Below, in pieces: positions 1 to 12,200 of a stretch of 64,000 nt of DNA. The position numbers and the translations under genes were made by a program. Below the pieces are notes generated by a model, which made no database searches, was not told where the DNA came from, and worked only from the letters and a program-made list of their open reading frames with translations. This DNA comes from Cheilinus undulatus (taxonomy: Eukaryota > Chordata > Actinopteri > Labriformes > Labridae), in the NCBI RefSeq assembly GCF_018320785.1, contig NC_054876.1:23210212-23274211 (forward strand). The letters are read 5' to 3'. Position 1 is the stretch's first letter; each line of letters opens with the position of its first letter.

Positions 1-384
1 AAATTTTTCCTAATACAAGTTTTTTTTCCTTGTTATACTGCTATATCATCCTTTTCAGAGGTGTAAATGATTTTCTTGCCAATGGCTAAGTTATTTTAGT
101 CACAATCCACATGTTAATTCTGATACAGACAAATTGTCTTGTTTCCAAACTGTATCTTATTAAAGAATATTTAGCACAATTTGATAGACACCTGCTGGAC
201 AATTTTTTTTTTTTCTTATTAGCTCATGTATCTTTCTTTAAAATTACTTCACAGGTTTACAGAGACAGCAACCTTTATCTAGTTGATCAATGATGTACTA
301 AGTAATGTCTTGTGTCTTATACTGGATGTTATTTATTGGTCTACAACTGTAAGCAAACAAATTAATTGCAAACATCCACCTTAG
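1..384. other. Intronic sequence upstream of the SOX30-like HMG exon
   Basis: This stretch is AT-rich and has no ORF that I can place in a known protein. It ends in a plausible splice acceptor (cttag) just before the HMG-box exon, so it is most simply the intron before that exon. The first exon or exons of the gene would lie to the left of the window. Confidence 0.5.
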
Positions 385-2365
385 ATCTGCTGTTGCAAGC
401 CTGGCAAGAGACAGATGGATACATAAAACGGCCGATGAATGCCTTCCTGTTGTGGTCTCAGATCTACCGGCGTACTGTGAATAAGCTAAATACAGGACTC
501 ACCCTGGCTGACACCCTTACCTCCAGTCAGCTGGGCCACAAGTGGTCTCAGCTCAGCACAGAAGAGAAGAGGCCGTACTTTGAAATGGCTCACAAACTGA
601 AACAAATGCACCAGCTGAGGTTCCCTGGTATGTAACAACATCTGTGCTGGTCTCTGCTGGTACTTGTGTGTCTAAAGTCTGTTCTATTATCAGTGATGAA
701 ACTACAACTTTGTCTTGGCTCCCTGTTTTGACACATCATTCCAGATTATGTGTATCGTCCCAGAGGGAGAAAAGGCTCCAAGTGTTTGTCTTCAGGGCAC
801 AGAGCAAGGCAGGACTCCAGTTTCTTTGCCTTTAGGCCAATGTCAATCCCTCAGCAGTCTTTTCAAGACCCAAGCATGAACCCATATCCCACCACAGCTC
901 CCTCCACAATGTGCTACCATCACGGCTCATCTTTTTATCCATATAAGCCAACAAGCCTCTACTCAGCAACCACTTTTCAGTGTGGAAGGTTGGTAAAATG
1001 TAGTATTTCATCTCAAGAGAATGACAGAATACAAAAACCCCAGATTTAAAAATCTTTCGCCATGGAGACCAAGTATAAGAAGTTTAGATGTTCTGTTTTA
1101 AATATCTGATTTATACAAATGTATAGATTTATCACATTGTGGTTTGTTTATTTATTTATCTTTGTGTTGTTGAATGTGGTACTTTTTAAACACTGTAAGA
1201 TTAAATAGCAAACTAGGACCAAAAGTTGCAAATTAGATCAACTGTAGCTATGAACTCTGTATGCTACATATCAGCTTCGTACTCTGAATTGAATCTGTTT
1301 TAAACAGCATCATCCCTGAAATAGAAAATAAAATTCAAATATTAAGGCTGCAAGATTTTGGCAAGAATCATAAATATGATTATTTTGACTTGATATTGAG
1401 ATCACGATTGTGAAACATGATTACTCATTGATTTTACAACAACTGTATCTCATGCATTTACTGAAGCTAGACACACTTAACACTGAACAAAAAGCAATGA
1501 AGGAAACTAAATGATTGGAAAGACTATAAAGTTATAAAAAAAACAATGCTTTATATTAACAATGAAGAAACAAGTACTTTAATGGCCAAAATATATGACA
1601 CTGAAAAATATATTACTATTAAATCTCTGAACAAATTAAGCACAGCACAGCAATTAAATATTCATAATTATCTTGTTTTATAATCATGGGAAGAAAGAAA
1701 ATCATGATAAGTATTAAAATTTGATTAATTCCCCAGCCATGCAAATACCATACATCCACTCTTTTCCCCTCTAAATAAGTAATCAAAACCAAAGTTTACA
1801 GAAAAATGAACTCTCGGGCTTAAATGAGTAAAGTAAGGTCAACATTTGATGACAGAAACCATTTTAGAGAAATACAGATTTGGCATGTATTTTTATTTTC
1901 GAGTGACCTGTAAACACAGAGGAAGCTGTGTTTTATAGCAGCCAGTCAGTAGGGAGCGCTAACTCTTTTGATTTGCAGCTTCTCTCTTGCTCTTGTGTTC
2001 TCCATTCTGTAAACAGTCAGTGGCTATGACATGTTCAGTGGAGACTTTTCAGTGTACACACTTTTTCAAATTTTGATTTTTTTTTTTTTTTCTACAGATA
2101 TCCATATGCCTACAGTGGCATGAGCAACACAGAGAATCACCTAACCCCTCACCCACAGAGGAACCAGAGTGAACTGGCCTACACTGCCAGCCAATTTGGG
2201 CAGCAGAAGTATAGCACCATTGATAATTGCCATCGTATTATGATGGGCTCTAACTCGACACCTGAGGGCCACAACCAGCCTGATATTTTCCCCAACCAGC
2301 AGCCTTCAGCCAACAACCTTAACTCTACATCTGATACTCTTACAGATGTGGATGGACTGTTCTAG
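385..2365 (+). CDS. sox30: SOX30-like HMG-box transcription factor, last three exons (5' partial)
   Basis: Three exons join in frame: 385-627, 745-988 and 2098-2365, ending in TAG. All introns are GT-AG. The first exon encodes an HMG box that opens YIKRPMNAFLLWSQIYRR, a variant of the SOX signature RPMNAFMVW, and continues with QLGHKWSQLSTEEKRPYF. After the splice the protein reads FPDYVYRPRGRKGSK. This resembles the SOX30 tail FPGWVYQPRPGKRK more than the tail of other SOX groups, and is the main reason for the name. The C-terminal part is rich in Pro, Ser, Thr, Asn and Gln and has no recognised domain, as expected for an activation region. SOX30 is known as a testis/germ-cell regulator in mammals; its role here is inferred only. 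The N-terminal exon is outside the window. The box is divergent enough that another rapidly evolving SOX gene remains possible. SOX30 shares human 5q32-q33 with TCERG1, which supports the call. Confidence 0.7.
1346..1738. repeat. Candidate short DNA-transposon remnant in a sox30-like intron
   Basis: The left edge reads GGCTGCAAGATTTTGGCAAG and the right edge ends TTGATTAATTCCCCAGCC, which is a weak inverted match of the left edge. A related edge (TTTTGGCAAAAATCGTGCAG) appears at about 50470-50492, so the family is dispersed. I see no coding sequence inside. The class is uncertain, and hAT-like is only a guess from the shape of the ends. Confidence 0.4.
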
Positions 2366-2426
2366 GACATGTTCAGTATACACATAGTATCTCAGGAGTT
2401 GCCATTTTACAGGATCTGTGTAGCCA

Positions 2427-2432
2427 AATAAA
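2427..2432 (+). other. Polyadenylation signal of the SOX30-like gene
   Basis: A canonical AATAAA lies 62 bases after the stop codon, followed by T/GT-rich sequence. This gives a short 3' UTR. I see no other good candidate between it and the tcerg1 promoter. Confidence 0.6.
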
Positions 2433-3030
2433 GCATTTCATGACTATATCTTTCTTTGCTTTTATATATATATATATATTATCTCCATTAATTAATATGT
2501 ACCTGTATTTTTTTCTTTGATTGCACATTTTTAGTCCATCTGTAAATCAGTATATTTAAGTATTCTAGGAACTTCTATGTGTAAAACGATTCAGCTAGTA
2601 AATAAATTCCAAAAATAACTTTTCATGATAGGTTTGTCTTCTTCACAGCAAACCATTTTACTCGCCTATGACCTGCGTGTGTTACTCTTTAAACAGATAA
2701 CAAACCTTAATTTTCGAAACTCTTTGTTCAAAAACAACTGTTTAAAAAATAACTGAGTCCGTTAAAAATGATTACGATATTATAAAAAACTACACCACAA
2801 TAGGCGTTTCTTTGTATGTTATTACGACAGCATAGGCACTGAATCTAGGACTTGAGGTACGAATTCCATTTTAATATACATGACAAAAAAATGTTAAGTA
2901 TTTCCATTTAATAAGATAGTAATATTACTTCCGCAGATGAATAATGAAGTGAAAAGCTTAAATTTGAATACATGTAATGTAAACGGAAGAGTACTACCAG
3001 GACACTGGTTAAACAAAGACGTATTGGAAA
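2433..3030. other. Intergenic spacer between the SOX30-like gene and tcerg1
   Basis: About 600 bases of AT-rich DNA with a short (TA)n run near 2464. I see no coding exon and no recognisable repeat. The minus-strand ORF at 2894-3088 has no recognisable similarity and overlaps the tcerg1 promoter. Confidence 0.5.
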
Positions 3031-3039
3031 AACGAAATC

Positions 3040-3206
3040 CAAGCGAACCAATGAGTGATTGACCAAGCCTCCGCAAAAAGATTCCCATCCAATCCGAGCT
3101 TAAGCAGTTCCGGCTTTATTTTGATTGACATCAACGTCCAACAAATAGGAGTGGTAGAAATCACTTAGGGGCGCTTCCAGGAAGAGAGTGGCTACATTTT
3201 CCTGTA
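3040..3206 (+). promoter_or_regulatory. Putative tcerg1 promoter and 5' UTR
   Basis: Two forward CCAAT boxes occur at 3048-3052 and 3089-3093, within 170 bases of the tcerg1 start codon. I see no clear TATA box at a useful distance. The transcription start was not determined. Base composition turns more GC-rich here and into exon 1, as at a CpG-type housekeeping promoter. Confidence 0.45.
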
Positions 3207-6200
3207 ATGGCGGACCAGGCAGAGAGCGAGACTATCGGGTTCAGCGACAACAGGTCAGATATTGGCAATCATGGTGCTAAAATAAACATCAACGAAGTGT
3301 GGACTAAAGCAAAAGCTGCTAGTCTAACCGAAGAAGGACGGTCTTGTTTCTGGCCGAGAGGTGCTGAATAACGGCTTATGGAAGTAGCCACGCTAGCATG
3401 TTAGCTTCTAGACAACTGCTCAGTGTTGCCAAGCGGCTCGAATCAGTCTCCTACTCGTGGCACGCGGTAAACATAGGCAGTCAGATAAAAACAACCAGAT
3501 GTTTTTAGTGTTCACCAGACTGCAAGCATTAACAACCCGGGTTTTGTGTTCAGACACCCAGCATATATTTGAAGACTGTGTTTTTGCTTACATTGTAACA
3601 TAAGTTAGTTAGCTATCAAAGCTATGCTACGTTCATTGGTAGGTAGGGACACAATACTGTATCTTCAGTTGTGCTGTTTGTAATAGGTTTAGCATTTGTT
3701 TGTCATATTATATTTTAGAAACGAATATTATACGATTCATCATAGGAAGACGTGTAATTATAATCATCTCAGATCTGCACACTTTAATGCTCCTTAATAC
3801 TACGCACCCAAACCATCTTAATCACGTTAGAGAAGCATAAACCTTGGTCTGCTGATATCACTAAGTACAGCGATCAGAGGACACAGATATTTTCAGGAAG
3901 GAATTTACATGTTCAAAAACTATCTATGATTTATTGGAATGATTTGAGAAACGATCCTGCCTTGCACTTAAGTTTCAGCTGTGATGAACAACATTTCCAT
4001 ACAAACTGTTTGGATTTTCATATTAGTTACACTTAATGTTATTATTGCACGACTTGCAGTATTTAAATACTATAAAGGTTATTGCATTGTGCGTTTTTAG
4101 GCACAGTATTGGGGTATTGATTGGCTTGATAGACTTTCTCCTAAATTCTTTTATTTTTAACATTTATTTCTTATATATATTATATTAGCTGCTCAAAGAG
4201 ACACTTCAGTTGTGCCTAAGTCTCATAACTCCACCACGAACAACCCTGTGAATATATTTGTGAATCAAACGTAGATGGGGTGTCACAAAGAGTTCCCTTT
4301 ACAATATTGAGCACTGTTGTCCATTATGTCCTGGCTGTGTACCTGTGACTCACTATCTAGCGACAGGTACAAATTATGGCAAACATCTTTTGGTTTGTGT
4401 GAGCCGCCCTTTTTTCATGTTGTGTAGCTAAACCTGTAGTTTGTTTCTTCTAAAAAAGATCCTGTGAAGCAGTTTTATATTGCAAATCTTATTAGTCTCG
4501 ATAAATAACAGGAATTATGTCTGTTTTTTTATGGCATGTGTACTGTATATTTTTACTTGTGACAGAATGGCGCAGCAGGCGGTGCGGTTCCGTGCCCCTA
4601 CGCCTGCGCCCGCCCCTGCACCGGCACCTGCTCCTGCTCCAGCTGCAGTTTTACGAGGCCCACCGCCACTCCTTAGGCCACCGCCACCTCCTTTTGGGAT
4701 GATGAGAGGACCTCCGCCACGACCCCCATTTGCACGTCCACCCTTCGACCCAAACATGCCACCAATTCCACCGCCAGGAGGCATGCCTCCCCCCATTGGG
4801 CCTCCTCATCTACAGGTGACTGTTTCTCTGTTTGGGGTGTATATTTTGCTTCATGGGTGTGTAAGGCTAAACTGATATCACTTAACCTGCCCAGATGGCC
4901 TCAGACTCAAAAAAGCCCTCTAAGTAGGAGCTATCTAATAGTTATTTCTGATTACATATGTTTTGTCATTTCAAGTTGTTGGTATTTACTATTTGTATCT
5001 ACCAGCTACATTCTGCACAGTGATTTATTAATGTCCTATTACCATGAGCCTACGAGGCTCTTACATTCAAAGTCATAATATTAGTTAAACATCCTGAGGC
5101 TTAATAAGAGTGTGTGCAAAAAGTCTCCTGCAGAGATATGACTCAAAATTCATGTTTGAATTAATATCAGTTGGTGGTGCTGCCATCTGGCAGGCAGAAT
5201 CTTCAAAGGAAAATTGTACACAAAATGAGCTTTTGTAGCTGCTGCAATGAATTGCTGTGTTTATTTATTGTAAGAAGAAATAACAGTATATGGATGATGA
5301 CTAACAGAGTTTCATAATCTCAATAGCAACCACTATTTTATAAAGCGTTCTTAAAGCATGTTGACTTTCTTAAATGGTTCAGTGTCTTGATGATCTTGCT
5401 GCTGGCTTTAAAGCTGACAGCTTATCTGATCTCCCACCTATCTGCAGACCACGCCCATACTAAGGTGTGGTCCGCATGTAGGTGGGTATTTTTAAAATTG
5501 GAGGTTTTTCCTCATTTGTCTTTAAGAGTAATTCCATCAACACAAACAGGGGTTTTTAAAATGTTTTCATCCTCATGGAAACACAAGAACTAACTACTGT
5601 AAAGAGCACACCCCATGCCAACATTAGTCTGTCCTTTACCGTGTGGATGAAGCGGCTCACTCACAGGCAGAAGTTATGCCCCTGATGTGCAAAAATTCTG
5701 ATTCTCTTGCCGTTTGTCTGTAATGAACATTTCATTTTCAAAGTTGTCCCATCAGCCTGAACGGGGTCTTGTCCAAACTGCTGACATTTGCGGCTGGGTT
5801 TGTGTCTTTGAAATATTGTATGACGCAGCAGTGCGCTATGCACAGTGTGATGCTACAAGCCAAAATCTGTTTTCCCCATCCACCCGTAAATGAGAGCACA
5901 GTGTCTAAAAATCTTCATCCTGGAAGGATTATCAAAAAGGTGCATTTTCAGTGACCTAAAACACTGCTTGTGTGTGTGTGTGTGTAAGGTCTAAACACAC
6001 AGAAGAACCTTTGTTCTCTAAAATACCCGCCTACATGTGGACAAGGCCTCAGTGAAGTGAAGTCACATTTTGTTGGATGAGGGAAGGATTGTTATAGAGT
6101 AGTTTATACCCATAGCCTAAATACTGAATGCAGGATCTCTGTCTTTTGATACAGAGACCTCCATTCCTTCCCCCACCAATGGGGAACCTACCACCTCCTC

Positions 6201-9200
6201 CAGGCATGCTGTTTCCTCCAGGGATGCCCCCCATACCCACATCTGGAAACCCAGCCCTAAACCCTACAGAAGAGATCTGGGTGGAGAACAAGACACCAGA
6301 GGGAAAGGTCAGCTGGAAGTAAAAATTCAACTCATTGCAGGCAATACCTATAGATAACTCCTGAATTGCACTCTTTAGGTTTATCACAAAGTATATTAAA
6401 ACCCACACATATCTAGTCTTTGCAGAAGCTAACCGTTGAAAAAACGTTGTCTTCTGTCCCTTAAACAGGCATATTACTACAACGCCAGGACCAGGGAGTC
6501 ATCGTGGAGCAAACCAGACGGCGTGAAGATCATCCAGCAGTCTGAACTTAACCCTCTCCTTGTAGCAGGGGGCGGGGCCTCAGGGCCAGGTGCAAGTGTA
6601 GGGGTGACGGCATCTGCCAGCTCAAGCAGTGTCAACACCACAGCAAGCACAGCTGCAGCAGCATCCCCTACTCAGGCCCCGTCCACTACCCCTACACGCA
6701 CACTCACCTCCAGTCCAGACTCAACCTCCTCCCCCTCTCCTGCTGCAACCATCGCAGGTCAGTACATACTTTAAGATAAGACACTCACACATTTCTCTAA
6801 AAAAAGACTAAAAGTCCTCCTTAATGTCTTCTCCCCTAAAGCCACTGTTGTAGCAGACCTGAACCCTATCGCCACAGTGACCTCGACTGTTCCCGTGTCT
6901 CCAGTCACCGTGGTAACAGTGTCCACAGTTCCATCTCCGGTTACAGCAGTGCAGACCGTGCCTCTGCTTCCTGCAGCTCTGCCTCACAGCGTGGCCCAGC
7001 CCACCGCAGCCATTCCTGCCTTCCCCCCTGTCATGGTGCCACCTTTCAGGGTGCCACTGCCAGGCATGCACATCCCTCTGCCAGGTAAGAGCTTCAATCT
7101 TAGAGCAGAGATGAATAGACAGAACAGATAATGCAACAGGGTTTCTACTGGAAACTCCAAGGGGTTGATATAATAATAGAAATAGCTGTGCAATAAGTTT
7201 TTATCCAGTAAAATGGAGCTTTAATTGAAAGATTGGTTGGCCTCTGCTACAGGAGTTTGGGTTTAGTGTGCTTCAAGAGGGTAGAGAAAGAAATCATGAG
7301 TATCTTATGGCTCAGTTGACTAGAATAAACAAGATCAAATATAAATCTTTTCTTTGCTGTACATCAGTTGTTGTGGCTGCACCTACAGACCCAAGAGCAG
7401 CATTTTCTTAGTGTTGGAAATTATTGGACACTCTGATAAGACTGAATTCTGACTTCAAGGCTGACAAAATACATCTGACAGATCTGAAGGAACACAAAGA
7501 AGAAAGCGATTATTTTGTTGTATTCAGAGACACTAATGAAAAGCTCCTTTAGTCTTTAATTCTTCTTTCAAGGTCTTTTCTATCACTTTTCTCTTCCCTG
7601 CTGTCACGTGTCTTCTGTCATTCCTTCTCGTTTCTCTCTGTCCCTCATTTTGACAGAATCAGATCAGAAAATGACTTAAGCCGTTTACTGTCATTGTTTC
7701 TCAGTCTAGTAGGACACTTTGTCTTTAAAGAACTGTCCAGATCAGGAATGATTATTATCCAGCTAAAAAATATCAGACTAAAAATTGTTTGGCCAACATG
7801 GATGTCTTTACACCTTTAGATGTTCTTTAACTCTTTTTATCTATCAAAATGAACAAGGTAGAATTGGCCTCCAAATAAATATTTGTTTGCAATCCAATAT
7901 ACATTTTACAGTTTTTGAACATGTCTGAAAACAGTAGACCTGTGTGATACACAATCCTAAATCTGGGCGTGTGTTTGTCTGAGTGGGGCCACACACACAA
8001 ACTCTCACACACCATGGTAGTTAATGTCTAGTGTCCTGCTGTGTTCAACCAGATGCTTGCTTGTCCGTTGTTCTTGCAGGTGTAGCAATGATGCAGATAG
8101 TAGGTGCACCCTGTGTAAAGGCAGGCCCCAGCGCCAACGGTAAACACCCATCCGCTCGCCTCTCAGACCTACAGTAGATGGCATGGTAGTGAATGTTTAC
8201 ATGGTTTACATGAGTCATTTGGTTTATATGAAAACCTTTAAACAGTGGCATGACCCTGAATGCTGTGAACATGATTCATCCAATGTACAGGAGTGAAGTT
8301 TCTGTTTTTCCAACGGACAGAAATTTAGCTTGATTAATAATAATATCAACCCCTCATTTAAACGCAGTAATGATTTAAATTTATTTCTTAGATTACTTTG
8401 AAAAGAATGCATCATAGATAAGACAGCTAGTTAAATTCTAGTTGGCAGCACTGCAATATTTCAACAGTAAAAAAAAATTCCCTGGTACATTGTAAGTCAT
8501 TCAGCTTTAAACGAAGGAAGAATTGTCAGTTTTGCGCGTTGCCTTCAGTGACAGTTAAGCAAAGTCTTAAGGTGTATTCAGACCAAAAGTAAAGCATATT
8601 TATGTGAGGAAAAACATACAAAATGAATGCTATTATTATTTTTTTGTTTTTCCCAACATTTAAGCTAAATCTAACGGCAAAGAAACACATGTATTTCCCA
8701 TCTGACTGGAAAGCTGGTACTTGGTACTTCATGCCTGTTTTCACACACACACTTCTAAACACTTCCATTCTCAAACTTTTTCCAAAGCTGCCTTTTCACA
8801 CGTTGCTCACAACGTGAAGTGTTGTGTTGCAGACCGGAGGAGAGGGAGGTCTACGGAGTCAGCACATGATGTAAATAAATGCTGTGGGAATCTAGAATTG
8901 GTTTTCAAACTGACAAAGGCAGATGTTATAACAGTTGTATTGATGGTGATGCGTTTTGCAATGGGAAGTTTTCACAGTAGAAGCCACAGGGGGGAAAACA
9001 AAACACTTAGGTCACATTCACATCAGAGCTGTTTGATCAACTTTAAATGAACCATGTCAGTTTCCCAAGATAGTCTGGTTTGTTAACCTGGCACACCAGA
9101 TGGATTTGTTTCACACATCCATATGGAAAACCACTCATACACAGCATTTGGGAAAGGGCAGAGCCTTTGGAAAAAAAAACTCAGAGGGTGATTGAATGAA

Positions 9201-12200
9201 TGTAACAATTGTTTTGTTTTTAAATGATGTTTTGTGCAGCACTTTGGAAACGTTCAGTTTATAAAATGTGCTATATAAATAAAGTGGATTGGATTGGATT
9301 GGATGAGTATTCTGTCTGTCACATCTTGACGGACAAATCAGAGCAACAAAACATGTGACCTAGCCGTTACTGAGCTGCGCGCTTGCGCCCCTACCACAGG
9401 AGTATTCTCCGTAGAGAACGGCATAACACTGTGAACCATGGCGAATGTAAACATGTCAGTACACGACTTTTGTCGTTTTTGAAAAGAAAACAACTCAGTG
9501 CTGTTCTTTGTTCTTCTTTGACGAAGAAATGTCGTCAAGTTCCTATAAAACTGGCACTTTAGCAGCGTCTATGCTAACGTCTTCCGCCACAGTTGCACCA
9601 GCCTCTTGTTGCTGCTTGCTTACGTCACAACTTCGCCGCACCCAAAAGTACTGCTGATTGGTCAACGCTGATTGGTCCTGTTGCTTTCTAACCGGGCCCA
9701 AACAGTACAGACGGGAGCTTTGCAAGATGTATTTGCCAGTGAAAAACACGGAAATGGGCATATCCATCTGCTATGCAAGGCTTTCTTGTTAATAGAAAGC
9801 TTGAACCTCCTTATTTTTGGCTTTCGGCGTTAACTTTCTCGGTACTTGTTACTTTTTAAAATGTAATGAAGTACAGTACTTACCCAAAAATATACTTAAG
9901 TCAAAGCACCCATTTTATAAAGCACTCAAAAAGCACAATTACACAAAAGGCTACTCAATTACAGTAACTTGGGCAAATGTTACTTTGCACCCCCGGTGCT
10001 ATATCAGGAAAAAGTCCTGATGTCTTCACCTGCTGGTGAGCCACAAGTGATGAAAGGTAGCAGTCGAAGTAATCCAGACACTGCCCCTGAACAAGAGGTT
10101 CAGCAATGTGGACCTTTGAGTCGTTTATAAACCAAGATGTTAGGGATTAAATTTTGGACTTTAGCTTTACTGTTGGTCTGAAGGCAGCTGAAGACCTTTC
10201 ATGTTGGTCAGTGAACAAGAGGACTCTTAATAATTTAGCATCTTAACCATAGTGCAAAGGTTGATTTTAAGGATTGTCATCTAGAATTTTCTGTGGATCA
10301 TATCCATAAACTTCTGAGACAGGGACCATCTGTGTTAGCTGCTGTCGCCTGGTAGTGAACCAGTATTTAATCAGTCAGGGCTTTATGTTGTGGTCATGTG
10401 ATTGTCTTTTATTTGTGGCATGGTTGTGTGTGAGGTCACTGATTCTGTTTGTTTGTGTATGTGGCCTGTGTTTGTTGTCAGCCAGTTAACAGTGTTTGTG
10501 AAAACTTCTGCAGGTTCTTTCACACAATAGTAATGTATATAGAACTAATTTTCTTCTGAAGACAACCAGGGAACTACTCACAGTGTCAGAGGTAGCAGGG
10601 AATAAGTCATTTATTCTGCCTGTGGAGTTTTCTGTCTCAATTCTGTTTTCTAATACTTGTTTTTTTTTTCCAAGGGGCAGCCTGGGAAATTACATGCCAA
10701 AAATTATAAACTCATGCATTTTCTAGACTTTAGTCCACTTCTCATACTATTTTTGTTTTAGAGAATGCAAGATTTCCCAGTTGATTATGGTCTGTCTTCT
10801 TCCTCTCTGTCTGATAACAGGCATGCTCCCTGGCATGGGACCGCCTTTAGTGTCTATGATGCACCCACAGCTGGCTCTCTCTGCTGCTCCTGCCTCCATG
10901 GCCGGGTCACTGCAGCTGCCCGAGTGGTCAGAGTACAAAACAGCTGATGGGAAAACCTACTACTACAACAACAGAACACTGGAGTCTACCTGGGAGAAAC
11001 CACTGGCCCTGGTAGAGAAAGGTATATGCTGCTCAGAGTCATAAACACACACACTTTGCTAGGTGTAATATGACATGGCCCACTTTGATTTTTCTTGGCT
11101 GTTTGCAGAAAAAGAAGCAGAGAAGGTTAAGGAGCGTCTGGCTCAGGAGGAAGCTGAGGCAATGGAGATGGAGGATGAGGAGAACAAAATAGAAAACACT
11201 GACAATGAAAAGGAGGTATTTGAACACATACATTTTTTTGGTTGCACGTTAAAATGCTTTTGATGGAAATGACTATAGTTATGTACACTCTGTTAAAACA
11301 TTTTTTTTTTTTAGATTTCAGGAGATGCCACTAAAATGCACTGAGTAGTTGATAGAGTGCTGTTTCTGTATCAGCCCTGACTAATGTTTAAAGATCAACA
11401 AGTAGATCATGTTTGCCATCCTAAGTTTACGTTACAAGGGTCATTTTTCTAAAAATGTTTTACAATTTCGGGATGCAGTTTGTCGCAGTTTGGTGAACAT
11501 GTGCCGATTCTGTGTTGTTTTGCTACCATTTCTAAAAATATTTTATCAGCACTAGTTAAACTGATTCAACCTTCTGAGCCCTAAGGTATTTTTTTAACCA
11601 TTTTGTTTGCCAACCCTGTGGGCCACAGTCGAGCTCTAAACATAAACATTGTTTTTTTCTGAGGACAGCCTGGTTTTCAAGAATATGCGTGCTGCAGTGA
11701 TATCTCTTGAATTTTAAAAATGTTTTGGGACTATAAAGACAAAGGAAAAAACGTATTTTTTTATTTTTATGTGTGACACACCGTAAAAAATAATGACTAA
11801 GACTTTTTTGTACAAACTTCTCCCATCTCTTGGGGACCAAAAAGTGAAAAATTATCACTCTGTGACAAAAAGTCTTGAAAATATTCACATATTTACTAAC
11901 AAAGTCTTTGCGCTTTTTGGAATTGGCTCATTGAAGCCATTAAACAAAGCAGTTTCTGTCTGCAGGGACGCATCACAACCTCTCTTTGTCTTCATTATGA
12001 TTCCTTCAGGCCCTTTTCTCCCATTTTAAAGTGTTTACACATGCGGCGTACTGCAAAGGATCACGTGATGACGGAACAACCTGGCATTGGTTGTCACAGC
12101 CCGTCACAAAGCATTGTGGGATATGGAAGGGCGTTTAGCGTTAGCCGCTAGCAGCAGAAACCATCTAAAATGGATTTAAAAACTTACAAAAAAGACATTC

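Noticed and set aside
4515..4796. Gly-rich minus-strand ORF
   Set aside because: It is the antisense shadow of the Pro-rich exon 2 of tcerg1.
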